The notes beneath the pieces were generated by a model. The model saw only the letters and a list, made by a program, of their open reading frames with translations, was not told where the DNA came from and did not search any database. Positions 24,107 to 33,973 of a stretch of 64,000 nt of DNA are shown piece after piece. The DNA comes from Phenylobacterium sp. J426 (GTDB lineage: Bacteria > Pseudomonadota > Alphaproteobacteria > Caulobacterales > Caulobacteraceae). A program made the translations under genes and the position numbers. Position 1 is the first letter of the stretch, and every line of letters begins with the position of its first letter. The stretch covers positions 3,045,001 to 3,109,000 of the forward strand of contig NZ_JAJOMY010000001.1 in NCBI RefSeq assembly GCF_024699945.1. Direction: 5' to 3'.

Positions 24107-26543
24107 TTGACCTCTCCCGAAGGACAGCCTGGACCCGAGACGGCGCGGCCGCGGCGTGGGCTGGCCCTGGCGGGGGTCGTGGTCCTCAGCATCGTAGGCG
24201 TCGCCGCCTTCTGCGCCGCGATCTATGCGGCCTGGCTCTTCCACGACATGCCCGACGCCGGCGAGCTGGTCGACTATCACCCGCCCACCGCGACCCGCGC
24301 GTATGCCTGGGACGGCACCCTGATCGGCGAGTTCTCCCGTGAGCGGCGGATCTTCGTTCCGTACGAGGCGATCCCCAAGCAGACCGCCCAGGCCTTCCTG
24401 GCCGCCGAGGACCACGGCTTCTTCCACCACCGCGGCGTCGATGTGGGCGGGCTCGGCCGCGCCATGGCCAAGAACGTGCTCAACCTCGCCCAGGGCCGGC
24501 GTCTGGAAGGTGGCTCGACCATCACCCAGCAGGTGGCCAAGAACATCCTGCTCACCAGTGACGCCACCATCGGGCGCAAGCTGAAGGAGGCGATCCTGGC
24601 CTCGCAGCTCGAGGGCACGCTGACCAAGGAGCGCATCCTCGAGCTCTATCTGAACGAGATCTGGCTGGGCTACCGCTCGTACGGCGTGGGCGCTGCGGCC
24701 TACAACTACTTCGGCAAGTCAGTCAGCGAGCTGACCCTGGCCGAGAGCGCCTACCTGGCCTCCCTGCCCAAGGGGCCCGACAACTACCACCCCATCCGCC
24801 GCAAGCGGCAGGCGATCGCGCGCCGCAACTGGGTGATCGGCCAGATGGCCGACCTGGGCATGGTCAGCCGCGCCGAGGCCCGGGCCGCCCAGGCCGAGGA
24901 CCTGAAGGTGCAGCCGGCCCCGACGCGGGCCCAGTATCGCGACGCGGACTATTTCGTCGAAGAGGTCCGCCGTCTGGCGCTGGGCATGGAGGAACTCGGG
25001 GACGAGCGGCTGAACGCCGGCGGCTATTATGTTCGGACCACGCTCGACCCGCGCCTGCAGAGCGCGGCGCGGCTGGCGTTGATGAACGGCCTCGAGGAGT
25101 ACGACCGCCGCCACGGCTGGCGCGGCGCCTGGGGGGCAGGTGACCACGCTCGCCGGCTGGGAGGCCGAGGCGAAGAAGCAGGCTCGTCCCGCCGAGCGGC
25201 GTTCGTGGCGTCAGGCCGTCGTGACCAGCGTCGCCGGCGGCTCGGTTCAGGTGCAGACGGTCGATGGCGAAGCCGGCGCGCTGGCGGGCGAGGATGTCGC
25301 CTGGGCGCGCCGCGGCAAGGGCATCGGCACGGGCGACCTGATCTTCGTCGCGCCGAACGACAAGGGCGCGGGCTTCCGCCTGAAGCAGGTGCCTGCGGTG
25401 AACGGCGCCATGGTGGCGATGGAACCGAACTCCGGTCGCGTGCTGGCCATGGTCGGCGGCTATTCGTTCTCGCTGTCGAGCTTCAACCGCGCCACCCAGG
25501 CCTATCGCCAGCCTGGTTCGGCCTTCAAGCCGATCGTCTACGCCGCAGCGCTCGAAAGCGGCTACACGCCGGCCAGCACCGTGCTCGACGCGCCGATCAC
25601 CCTGCGCGGGGCCGGCGGCCAAGCCTGGAGCCCGGAGAACTACAACCGCGAGTACTATGGCGCGCTGACGCTGCGCCGCGGCCTCGAACTGTCGCGCAAC
25701 ACCATGACCGTGCGCCTCGCGCAGGGCGTCGGGATGACCAAGATCAGCGACCTCGCCGTCCGCATGGGCGTCACCAACAAGATGGACAAGGTCCTGGCCA
25801 TGGCCCTGGGCAGCGGCGAGACCACCGTCTTCCGCATGGCCGGCGCCTACTCTTCGTTCCTGAACGGCGGCCGCAAGGTGGAGCCGCACCTGATCGAGCT
25901 GGTCGAGGACCGCAACGGCAAGATCATCTATCGCGCCGACCGTCGCGAATGCCCGCGATGCGACGCCGGCTTCTCGGGGGCGGAGAGCCCCCGCATCCCG
26001 CGCACGGGCGCCCAGGTGATGGACCCGATCACCGCCTACCAGATCACCTCCATGCTGGAAGGCGTGGTGCAGCGCGGCACGGCCACCTACGCGTCGCGGG
26101 TGGGCAAGCCGCTGGGCGGCAAGACGGGCACGACGAACGACTACCGCTCCGCCTGGTTCATGGGCTTCTCGCCGCAGATGGTGGTGGGGGTCTTCATCGG
26201 GTTCGACGACAACCGCAGCCTGGGCGAGGGCGAGACCGGCAGCCGTTCGGCGGTGCCGATCTTCACCGAGTTCATGACCGAGGCGCTGAAGGACACGCCC
26301 GCCGTTCCATTCAAGGCGCCGAGCAACGCCAAGTACGCCACGATCCGCGGCATCCGCGAAGCCTTCCGCCCGGGCACCGAGCCGCAGGCCATGCAGGCGC
26401 CGGTCGGCGCCGCCGGCGTGCCCCAGGGGCCGCAGCCGTACAATAAGGTCTGGCAGGACGGCCTGACCGGGGCGCCCAACGCGGGCGCCGCCGTCGCCCC
26501 GCCGCCGCCCAAGAAGCAGGACGACCTGTCCGACCTCTTCTAG
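24107..26543 (+). CDS. mrcA: Penicillin-binding protein 1A (frameshifted)
   Basis: Bifunctional peptidoglycan glycosyltransferase/transpeptidase in the inner membrane. One transmembrane helix (LALAGVVVLSIVGVAAFCAA) is followed by the GT51 domain with AAEDHGFFHHRGVDV, GGSTITQQVAKNIL and ILELYLNEIWLG. The transpeptidase has SAFK in RQPGSAFKPIVYAAAL, SRN in LSRNTMTVRLAQ and KTGT in GGKTGTTNDYRSAWF. One extra G in the six-G run 25131-25136 splits the frame between the domains; corrected length is 811. The start is uncertain: TTG at 24107 (leading into TSPEGQPGPE) is my choice; the frame is open to 24035. Confidence 0.94.
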
Positions 26544-26558
26544 TCCGCTTGTGCTGAC

Positions 26559-26585
26559 GGCCGGCGCGGACTATCTCCGCCGGCC
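26559..26585. terminator. Hairpin between mrcA and prfB
   Basis: An 8-bp stem, GGCCGGCG (26559-26566) with CGCCGGCC (26578-26585), with an 11-base loop lies 16 bases after the mrcA stop and 18 bases before the prfB start. No T-tract follows. It might attenuate read-through into prfB, but this is a weak call. Confidence 0.35.
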
Positions 26586-26602
26586 TGATACTGGAGTGTC
26601 CC

Positions 26603-27723
26603 ATGAGATTGGATGTCGAGGCCGCCAAGGCCGACATCGAGCAGTCGATCGAACTGCTCAGGAGGCGTCTTTGACTGGGAGCCTGCGCTCCGCAAGCTCG
26701 ATGAGCTGAACGCCCGGGTCGAGGATCCGACCCTCTGGAACAACCCCGACGAGGCCCAGGCGGTCTCTCGCGAGCGCTCGCGGCTGTCCGGCCAGATCGA
26801 GGCCGTCCAGGCGCTGGAGCGCGATCTGGCGGACGCGTTGGGCTACGCCGAACTGGCGGACGAGGAGGGCGACGAAGGCTCCTTGGAGGAAGCCCGCGCC
26901 CAGCTGCGCGAGATCAAGGAGCGCGCCGGCCGCGCCGAACTCGAGGCGCTGCTGTCCGGCGAGGCCGACGGAAACGACGCCTTCGTCGAGATCAACTCCG
27001 GCGCCGGCGGCACCGAGTCCAACGACTGGGCCGGGATGCTGCTGCGCATGTACACCCGCTGGGCCAACGCCCACGGCATGCAGGTCGACTTCCTGGAAGA
27101 GACGCCGGGCGAACAGGCGGGCATCAAGTCCGTGACCCTGCAGGTGAAGGGGGCCGAACGCCTACGGCTGGCTGAAGACCGAGGCCGGAGTGCACCGGCT
27201 GGTGCGCATCTCGCCCTTCGATAGCGCCGCCAAGCGCCACACCAGCTTCGCTTCGGTCTGGGTCTATCCGGTGGTCGACGACACCATCGAGATCGAGATC
27301 AACCCTGCCGACGTCCGCACCGACACCTACCGGGCGTCGGGCGCCGGCGGCCAGCACGTGAACAAGACCGACTCGGCTGTGCGCCTCACGCACATACCCA
27401 CCGGCATCGTGGTGGCCTGCCAGAACCAGCGCTCGCAGCACCAGAACCGCGACCAGGCCTGGAAGATGCTGAAAGCCCGCCTCTACGAGGCCGAACTGGA
27501 GAAGCGCGAGGCGGCCCAGCAGGCGCTGGAGGACCAGAAGACGGACATCGGTTGGGGCCACCAGATCCGCAGCTACGTGCTGCAGCCGTACCAGATGGTG
27601 AAGGACCTCCGGACCGAGGTGGAGACCTCCGACACCGGCGGCGTGCTTGACGGCGACCTCGACCAGTTCATGGGCGCAGCGCTCGCCCAGCGCGTGGGCG
27701 CCACCCGCGACGCGGCGGCCTGA
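26603..27723 (+). CDS. prfB: Peptide chain release factor 2, with programmed +1 frameshift
   Basis: Releases proteins at UGA and UAA. A 23-codon leader ([14 protein letters not shown]...) ends at an in-frame TGA; a +1 shift at CTT-TGA-C continues as [20 protein letters not shown]. The catalytic GGQ is in [20 protein letters not shown]. The SPF tripeptide, which reads UGA, is in [16 protein letters not shown] second, unprogrammed lesion, an extra G at 27149-27153, must be removed to read [19 protein letters not shown]. Corrected length is 372. The position and spacing of the programmed site match the classic autoregulation of RF2. Confidence 0.95.
26660..26675 (+). promoter_or_regulatory. prfB: Programmed +1 ribosomal frameshift site of prfB
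   Basis: AGGAGG (26660-26665), three bases (CGT), then CTT TGA C (26669-26675). An internal Shine-Dalgarno followed three bases later by the slippery CUU and the UGA stop is the conserved RF2 arrangement: low RF2 lets the ribosome slip +1 at CUU, high RF2 terminates at UGA. Confidence 0.93.
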
Positions 27724-27726
27724 GGC

Positions 27727-28137
27727 CTATTCGGCCGCCTCGGCGATCAGCAACGGCGCGGCCGCGGCGTCGGCGGGGAACATGAGGCTGCGGCCCTCGA
27801 AGTGGGCTCCGGCGTCGATAGCCAACTCCGAGTGACGGATGTCGCCGTCCACATGCGCGGAGGCGCAGAGGTGGACCTGACGGGCGCTGATCGTGCCCGT
27901 GACGCGGCCGCGGACTTCCACCGAATCGGCGGTCACGACGCCCTGTATCCAGGCGGTCTCGCCCAGGGTCAGCCGGCCGGCCGAGACATCGCCCTCGACC
28001 GCTCCGTCGAGGTGCAGGTCGCCTTCCGTGACGATGTCGCCGCGCACCGTGACGCCCGGCGCGATCAGGGAGGCCAGCGCCGGCTTGCGCGGCTGCGAGG
28101 CCGCGGTGTCGGGACCCTTAGTCGCCTTGCTGAACAT
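27727..28137 (-). CDS. bacA: Bactofilin
   Basis: Polymerising cytoskeletal protein of 136 residues with a right-handed beta-helix core (GVTVRGDIVTEGDLHLDGAV through AHFEGRSLMF), a disordered N-terminus and a short C-terminal tail. Bactofilins recruit or position peptidoglycan enzymes, for example at the Caulobacter stalk. It overlaps the end of the M23 peptidase gene by 20 bases on the same strand, so the two are coupled. The symbol follows the Caulobacter name; which paralogue it is cannot be settled here. Confidence 0.93.
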   Translation of the reverse strand: MFSKATKGPDTAASQPRKPALASLIAPGVTVRGDIVTEGDLHLDGAVEGDVSAGRLTLGETAWIQGVVTADSVEVRGRVTGTISARQVHLCASAHVDGDIRHSELAIDAGAHFEGRSLMFPADAAAAPLLIAEAAE

Positions 28138-29272
28138 ACTGGCCGGCCTTCAGGAAACGGCCCGGGTTCTGGGCGCGCCCGTTCACCCATACCTCATAGT
28201 GAAGGTGGGTCCCAGTGGAGCGGCCCGTGGAGCCCATGGCGCCGATCCGCTGCCCGAGGGCGACGCGCTCGCCGGGCCGCACGCTGATACCCGAGAGGTG
28301 CGCATAGCGGGTCTTCAGGCCGCGGCCGTGGTCGATCTCGACGGTCTTGCCGTAGCCCGGACGCTGCCCCGTGAAGGAGACGACGCCCGGTCCGGTGGCC
28401 TGGATCGGCGTCGCGTGGCCGCCCGCGAAGTCGAGGCCCGAGTGGAACGCCGGCCTGCGGGTGAACGGATCGAACCGGACGCCGAAGCCGCTGGTCTGGG
28501 CGGCGTTGGAAGTCGGGCGGGCGAACGGCAGGTCCTGGGCCGCGTCGGTCAGGGCGCGCGTCTCGGAGACGTCACGGGCGGCGCGCTGGATGCGCACGGC
28601 GAAGTCCTCGTCCACGTCCAGGACGGCGGCGAGGGCGCGCGGGTCCTTGGATTCGATCAGCGGTCCGCCCAGCGAGCCGCTCTTGGGCACGAAGGCCGAA
28701 GGGGTCAGGCCGGCCATCCGGAACGCAAGCCGCAGCCGGTCCGCGCGGCTCTTGGCGAAGCTGTCGGCGGCGTCCAGTAGCTGCTCCTGGCCAATCCGGA
28801 CCATCTCCACCCGCTTGACCGGATTGGAGGTCTCGTTCGCCAGGGCCCTGTTGATCGCCGGCGTCAGCGCCTCTGCGGCGCCCGGCGCGCCCTTGAGATC
28901 GGTGAGCAGCAAGGCGAGCGCGGCGTGGCGCTTCTCGATGCTGGCGGCGAGCTCGACGTTCGAGCCGGAAGCGGCGTTGAGCTGAGCCATCGCGCTGTCC
29001 AGCCGGGCCTGCCGGTCGGCGACATAACGCTCGGACTGCGCCTTCAGCTGCGCGATCTCCCGATCCGTCGCCGATGCCGACAGCAGGTTCACCAGCATGG
29101 CGGCGGTGCAGACGCCCATCCACAGCGCGCCGCCGGCCACCACGCCCGCGATGGCCATCTGCTTGGAGGAGGTGAGGACAAAGGCCTTCATGGCCCCGCC
29201 GGAGCGCACGTAGAGGTGCCGCTCCGGAAACAGGTCTTCAAGCGAACGACGAAGTCGCGCCAAACGTGTCAT
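28118..29272 (-). CDS. M23 peptidase, membrane-anchored, bactofilin partner
   Basis: 384-residue LytM-domain protein. A cytoplasmic N-terminus of about 40 residues is followed by a transmembrane helix (MAIAGVVAGGALWMGVCTAA), a coiled-coil region (about 65-150) and a C-terminal M23 domain. Zinc ligands are present: His and Asp in FHSGLDFAGG and HLHYEVWVNG near the end, and the second His in YAHLSG. Thus it is likely an active endopeptidase. The pairing with bactofilin matches known bactofilin-M23 modules of Caulobacter and Helicobacter. An AT-rich stretch (about 29345-29365) lies upstream and probably holds its promoter. Confidence 0.92.
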   Translation of the reverse strand: MTRLARLRRSLEDLFPERHLYVRSGGAMKAFVLTSSKQMAIAGVVAGGALWMGVCTAAMLVNLLSASATDREIAQLKAQSERYVADRQARLDSAMAQLNAASGSNVELAASIEKRHAALALLLTDLKGAPGAAEALTPAINRALANETSNPVKRVEMVRIGQEQLLDAADSFAKSRADRLRLAFRMAGLTPSAFVPKSGSLGGPLIESKDPRALAAVLDVDEDFAVRIQRAARDVSETRALTDAAQDLPFARPTSNAAQTSGFGVRFDPFTRRPAFHSGLDFAGGHATPIQATGPGVVSFTGQRPGYGKTVEIDHGRGLKTRYAHLSGISVRPGERVALGQRIGAMGSTGRSTGTHLHYEVWVNGRAQNPGRFLKAGQYVQQGD

Positions 29273-29466
29273 GCGTTTCGCTGAAGCCCCCGCCCCTAGG
29301 AACGGGAGGGATATGGAGGCAAATTTTTGGGGCAGGCAAGACGCGTTGTTACAAATTTAACCAAAAGCGTCGCGAGGCCGCAGGCTGCGCTCCGAATCGT
29401 CGTCCGTCCAGACGGCTGCGTACGGATTGTCCAGACCGCGGCGCCTGCGCCACAGCGCCGCCCGCT

Positions 29467-29928
29467 TTAGTTGGCGTTTACGGCGTCCAGAACCTGCTGC
29501 GCGTGGTTGGGCACCTTCACCTTGCGCCAGATGCGCATGATCCTGCCGTCCCGGATCAGGAAGGTCGACCGGTCGATACCCATGTAGTTGCGGCCGTAGA
29601 GCGTCTTCTCCACCCACGAGCCATAGGACTGGATGACCGTGCCTTCAGGGTCCGAGCCGAGGACGACGCCCAGGTCATACTTCGTCGCGAACTTCTGGTG
29701 CGACTTCACGCTGTCCTTCGACACGCCCAGGATCGTCGCACCGGCCTTGGCGAACTCGGGGGCAAGCGCGGTGAAGTCCTGCGCCTCGCGAGTGCAGCCC
29801 GTGGTGTCGTCCTTGGGATAGAAGTAGAGCACCAGCGTCTTGCCGGCGAAGTCGGAGAGGCGGACGGGGCCGTCCGCGGTGTCGAGTTCGAAGTCGGGCG
29901 CCGGGGCGCCTTCGGTCACGTCCGCCAT
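29467..29928 (-). CDS. bcp: Thioredoxin-dependent peroxiredoxin (BCP/PrxQ type)
   Basis: Reduces hydrogen peroxide and organic hydroperoxides. 153 residues with the peroxidatic Cys in DDTTGCTREAQDF. The residue in the usual PrxQ resolving-cysteine position, five further on, is Gln rather than Cys, so the enzyme may work as a 1-Cys type. It follows tyrS after 11 bases on the same strand and is likely cotranscribed with it. Confidence 0.93.
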   Translation of the reverse strand: MADVTEGAPAPDFELDTADGPVRLSDFAGKTLVLYFYPKDDTTGCTREAQDFTALAPEFAKAGATILGVSKDSVKSHQKFATKYDLGVVLGSDPEGTVIQSYGSWVEKTLYGRNYMGIDRSTFLIRDGRIMRIWRKVKVPNHAQQVLDAVNAN

Positions 29929-29939
29929 CTCTTAGCTCC

Positions 29940-31196
29940 TCAGACCGGCTTCACCAGGACGATCTTCTTCTTGCCGGCGGCCAGCTTGACCACGCCGTCG
30001 ATGAGGTCGGCAGAGGTGATCATTCGATTGCCGTCGGCGACCTGCTGATCGTTGACACGCAGGCCGCCGCCCTGGGCCAGGCGACGGGCATCGCCGCGCG
30101 AGGAGGCAAGCCCGGCGTCTGCGGCGAGCGCTGCGAGGGCGATCCCCGCCTCGAAGTCAGCCTTGGCCACTTCATGCGTCGGCAGATCCTCGGAAAGGCG
30201 ACCTTCCTCGAAAGCGGCACGGGCGGCGGCTTCCGCTGTCTGCGCGGCTTCGGCGCCGTGCAGCATCCGGGTCGCCTCGTTGGCCAGCACCTTCTTTGCC
30301 TCGTTGATCTCGGCGCCCGGCAGGCTTTCCAGGCGAGCGATCTCGTCCAGCGGCAGGTCGGTGAACAGGCGCAGGAACCTGCCGACGTCGGCGTCCTCGG
30401 TGTTCCGCCAGAACTGCCAGTAGTCGTAGGGGCTCAGCAGGTCCGCGTTCAGCCATACGGCGCCCGAGGCTGTCTTGCCCATCTTGGCGCCCGACGAGGT
30501 GGTCAGCAGAGGCGTCGTAAGGGCGAAGGCCGCCTTCTGGTCCATCCGCCGAACCAGCTCCACGCCGTTGATGATGTTGCCCCACTGGTCCGAGCCGCCC
30601 ATCTGCAACTGCACGCCCATGGCGCGGTTGAGGTGGCGGAAGTCCACCGCCTGCATGAGCATGTAGTTGAACTCAAGGAAAGTCAGCGGCTGCTCGCGCT
30701 CGAGCCGCAGGCGCACGCTGTCGAACGTCAGCATGCGGTTGACCGTGAAGTGCGGCCCGAACTCCCGCAGGAACTCAAGATAGCCCATCTGCGAGAGCCA
30801 TTCGTCGTTGTTGACCATCACCGCGTCGGTGGGGCCATCGCCGAAGGCCAGGAACTTCTCGAACACGGTCTTGATGCCGGCGATGTTGCGCTCGATGTCG
30901 GCGTCCGTGAGCATCTTGCGGCTCTCGTCGCGGCCGCTGGGATCGCCAACCTTCGTCGTGCCGCCCCCCATGAGCACAACGGGCTTGTGGCCCGCTTGCT
31001 GAAGTCGGCGCAGCATCATGATCTGGATCAGGCTTCCGACGTGCAGTGACGTCGCCGTGGCGTCGAAGCCGATGTAGGCGCGGATGACGCCCTGGGCGGC
31101 GGCCTCGTCCAGTTCCTCGGGATGGCTGATCTGGTGGATGTAGCCGCGCGCCTGCAGCGTCGTCAGGAAGTCGGATTTGAAGGCGGGATCGGACAT
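29940..31196 (-). CDS. tyrS: Tyrosyl-tRNA synthetase
   Basis: Class I synthetase charging tRNA-Tyr, 418 residues. The HIGH-like motif is HVGS in [13 protein letters not shown] and the KMSKS-like motif is KMGKT in [12 protein letters not shown]. The tyrosine and ATP pocket shows [13 protein letters not shown] and [17 protein letters not shown]. The last 60 residues form an S4 RNA-binding domain ([20 protein letters not shown]). Full length and intact. It is transcribed away from anmK. Confidence 0.97.
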   Translation of the reverse strand: MSDPAFKSDFLTTLQARGYIHQISHPEELDEAAAQGVIRAYIGFDATATSLHVGSLIQIMMLRRLQQAGHKPVVLMGGGTTKVGDPSGRDESRKMLTDADIERNIAGIKTVFEKFLAFGDGPTDAVMVNNDEWLSQMGYLEFLREFGPHFTVNRMLTFDSVRLRLEREQPLTFLEFNYMLMQAVDFRHLNRAMGVQLQMGGSDQWGNIINGVELVRRMDQKAAFALTTPLLTTSSGAKMGKTASGAVWLNADLLSPYDYWQFWRNTEDADVGRFLRLFTDLPLDEIARLESLPGAEINEAKKVLANEATRMLHGAEAAQTAEAAARAAFEEGRLSEDLPTHEVAKADFEAGIALAALAADAGLASSRGDARRLAQGGGLRVNDQQVADGNRMITSADLIDGVVKLAAGKKKIVLVKPV

Positions 31197-31449
31197 CTCG
31201 GGACCTCGCAGGACTTGGGTCGCCGGGCTCTAGCACGGGCGCGTCTGAGATTTCGAGGGACATGGCAGGCTCCTGAAGGGTGGGGAGGCCGGCGGTCCTG
31301 GATCTGATAGGAGAGGCGCCGGCCGTTTTGACGGCAGGCGCGAACGATCGGGCGCCTGCGCTAGGGCAGGCGGTAATAGCGGCCGGTGTTGGCGGCAGGT
31401 CCGATCATGGCGGCTAGCTAGCGATCCTCGGACATGGCAGTCAAGCCGC

Positions 31450-32557
31450 ATGCGCGTGCTGGGATTCATGACCGGGACCTCCCTCGACGCCGTCGACATG
31501 GCGGTGCTGGAGACCGACGGCGAGACGATCCAGGCGTTCGGCCCGGCCGGGGAGCGCAAGCTGACGGACGCAACGCGCGACGTGCTTCTGGAGACCACAA
31601 GGCAGGCGCTGCAGTGGGCGCGGGGAACGCCGGAACCCGAGATATTCCACGAGGCCCGCGAAGCGGTGGCGAGGGAGCACTTCGCGGCGGCGGAGTCCTT
31701 CCTGGCCGAGCACAACCTGGCCTGGAGCGACATCGACCTGCTGGGCGTCCACGGGCAAACGGTCCTGCATGAGCGGCCGAAGGGGGGACGTCGTCGGGCG
31801 TACGGTCCAGCTGCTGGACGCCGGCCTGCTGGCCCAGCTCACCGGTCGGCCGATCGCCCACGACTTCCGAACCGCCGACGTGGCGGCCGGCGGGGAGGGT
31901 GCGCCGCTGGCCCCGATCTACCACCTGGCGCGAGCGCGGGCGTCCGGACTGGAGGCGCCGCTGGCGGTGCTGAACGTCGGCGGTGTCGCCAACATCACGT
32001 TCTGGAACGGCGGCGACGATATCGCGGCCTTCGACACGGGCCCCGGCAACGGGATGATCGACCTGTTGGTGCAGGCGCGGGGCGCCGGCCGCTACGACGC
32101 CGGCGGCCGCTACGCCAGCGTGGGCCGGGCCGACGAGGGCGTGGTCCGCGCCCTGCTGGCGCATCCCTACTTCGAGGCGCCCGCGCCGAAGTCGCTGGAC
32201 CGTTACGACTTCTCCCTGGAGCCGCTGGACAAGCTGCAGCTCGAGGACGCCGCGGCGACTCTGGTCGCCTTCACGGCCGAGGGCGTGAAGCGCGCCTTCG
32301 ATCTGATGGGCGCGATGCCCACCGAGGTGATCGTCGCTGGCGGGGGCCGGCACAATCCCGAGATCATGAAGGCGCTTGCGGCGCGGTTGCCTTGTCCGGT
32401 GACCACCGCCGAGGACCGCGCGTGGCGCGGCGACGCCATCGAGGCCGAGGCCTTCGCCTATCTCGCAGCTCGGACGGCGCGCGGCCTGCCGATTTCGTTT
32501 CCCAAGACGACCGGCGTGGCGGAGCCCATGACCGGCGGACGTATCGTACAACCTTGA
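31450..32557 (+). CDS. anmK: Anhydro-N-acetylmuramic acid kinase (frameshifted)
   Basis: Phosphorylates 1,6-anhydroMurNAc released in peptidoglycan recycling. N-terminal MRVLGFMTGTSLDAVDMAVL is the AnmK signature, followed by VHGQTVLHERP, LNVGGVANITFW and AFDTGPGNGMIDLLV with the catalytic Asp region, and VIVAGGGRHNPEIM. One extra G in the six-G run 31782-31787 breaks the frame after ERPKG; correcting it gives DVVGRTVQLLDAGLL and 368 residues. The gene is divergent from tyrS (253 bases between starts). Confidence 0.94.
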
Positions 32558-32573
32558 AGTCGGGGAGTTGAGG

Positions 32574-33886
32574 ATGAAGGGGCATTGGATCGGCGGCGCC
32601 GCGCTGGCGCTGGTCATGGCGGCGGCCGCGCCGGCGGCGGCGCAGGATCAGGCGGCCGGACCGTACGATGCGGCGGTGTTCGCCGCCGCCAGCAAGATCC
32701 AGCCCAAGGTCGTCAACTGGCGGCGCGACATCCACCAGAACCCGGAACTCGGCAACAGCGAGGTGCGCACGGCCAAGCTGGTCGCCGATCACCTGAGGAA
32801 GCTGGGCATCGAGGTCCGGACCGGCGTCGCCAAGACCGGCGTCGTCGGCGTGCTGAAGGGCGGCAAGCCAGGTCCCGTGGTGGCGCTGCGGGCCGACATG
32901 GACGCCTTGCCGGTGACCGAGCAGACCGGCCTGCCGTTCGCCTCGAAGGTGCGCACCACCTTCAACGGCCAGGAGACCGGCGTCATGCATGCCTGCGGCC
33001 ACGACGCCCACGTCGCAATCCTGATGGGCGCCGCCGAGATCCTCGCCGGCATGAAGGCCGACATCCCGGGCACCGTGGTGTTCATCTTCCAGCCGGCCGA
33101 GGAAGGTCCGCCGGTGGGCGAGGAGGGCGGCGCGCCTCTGATGGTGAAACAAGGCGTGCTGGAGAATCCGAAGGTGGACGCCGTGTTCGGCCTGCACGTC
33201 GTTCCGGGCGACGCCGGTCAACTGCTGTGGCGGCCGGGGCCGATGATGGCCGCGTCGGATCGTTACGAGATCAAGCTCAAGGGCAGGCAGACGCATGGCG
33301 CCAACCCTTGGAACGGCGTCGACATCGCCTCGATGCAGGCCGAGATCGTGCTGGCCTTCAACCAGATCGCGGCGCGCCAGATCAACGTGACGCGGACGCC
33401 CACCATTCTGACCGTCGCGACGGTGCACGGCGGCGTCCGCTACAACATCATCCCAGACGATTTCACCCTGGCGGGCACGCTGCGCACCTTCGATCCCGAC
33501 CTGCGCAAGGACGTGATGGCGAAGGCGGAAAAGGCGGTGGAGAGCATCGCCAGCCGCTACGGGGGAAGGGGGCGATCGAGTGGGGCACGCCGAACCCGGT
33601 GACCACGAACGACCCGGCGTTGACCGCCAAGATGAAGCCGACGCTCGCCCGCGCCGCCCGCGGCAGGATCAAGGACGACATCGACTACATCACGGGCGCC
33701 GAGGACTTCTCGTACTACCAGCAAAAGGTCCCGGGCCTGTTCTACGACCTGACGATCGGCAACCCGCCCGGCGTGAACCACTCGCCGTTCTTCAACGTCG
33801 TCGACGAGGGCGCGATGGAGGTCGGCGTGCGGGCTCAGGTGCTGACGGCCCTGGACTTCCTGTCGTCCGCCGGCGCGGCGAAGTAG
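32574..33886 (+). CDS. Secreted M20 amidohydrolase/peptidase (frameshifted)
   Basis: Exported metal-dependent hydrolase of the M20D type (hippurate/N-acyl-amino-acid hydrolase-like). The signal peptide MKGHWIGGAALALVMAAAAP ends near AAAQ. Metal-binding motifs are RADMDALPV, MHACGHDAHVAILMGA and the EE in FQPAEEGPP, with HVVPGD further on. One G is missing from 33561-33565; restoring it gives RYGGKGAIEWGTP and 437 residues. A TTG at 32568 also precedes the ATG. It begins 16 bases after anmK but a shared function is not evident. Substrate uncertain. Confidence 0.88.
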
Positions 33887-33973
33887 CCGCTCACGCCACG
33901 TCACCCTTGCCGGTCAAACAAACGTTCGGCACGCTCCTTCCAAAGAAGACAACTTCGGCGGGAGGACGTCGCC

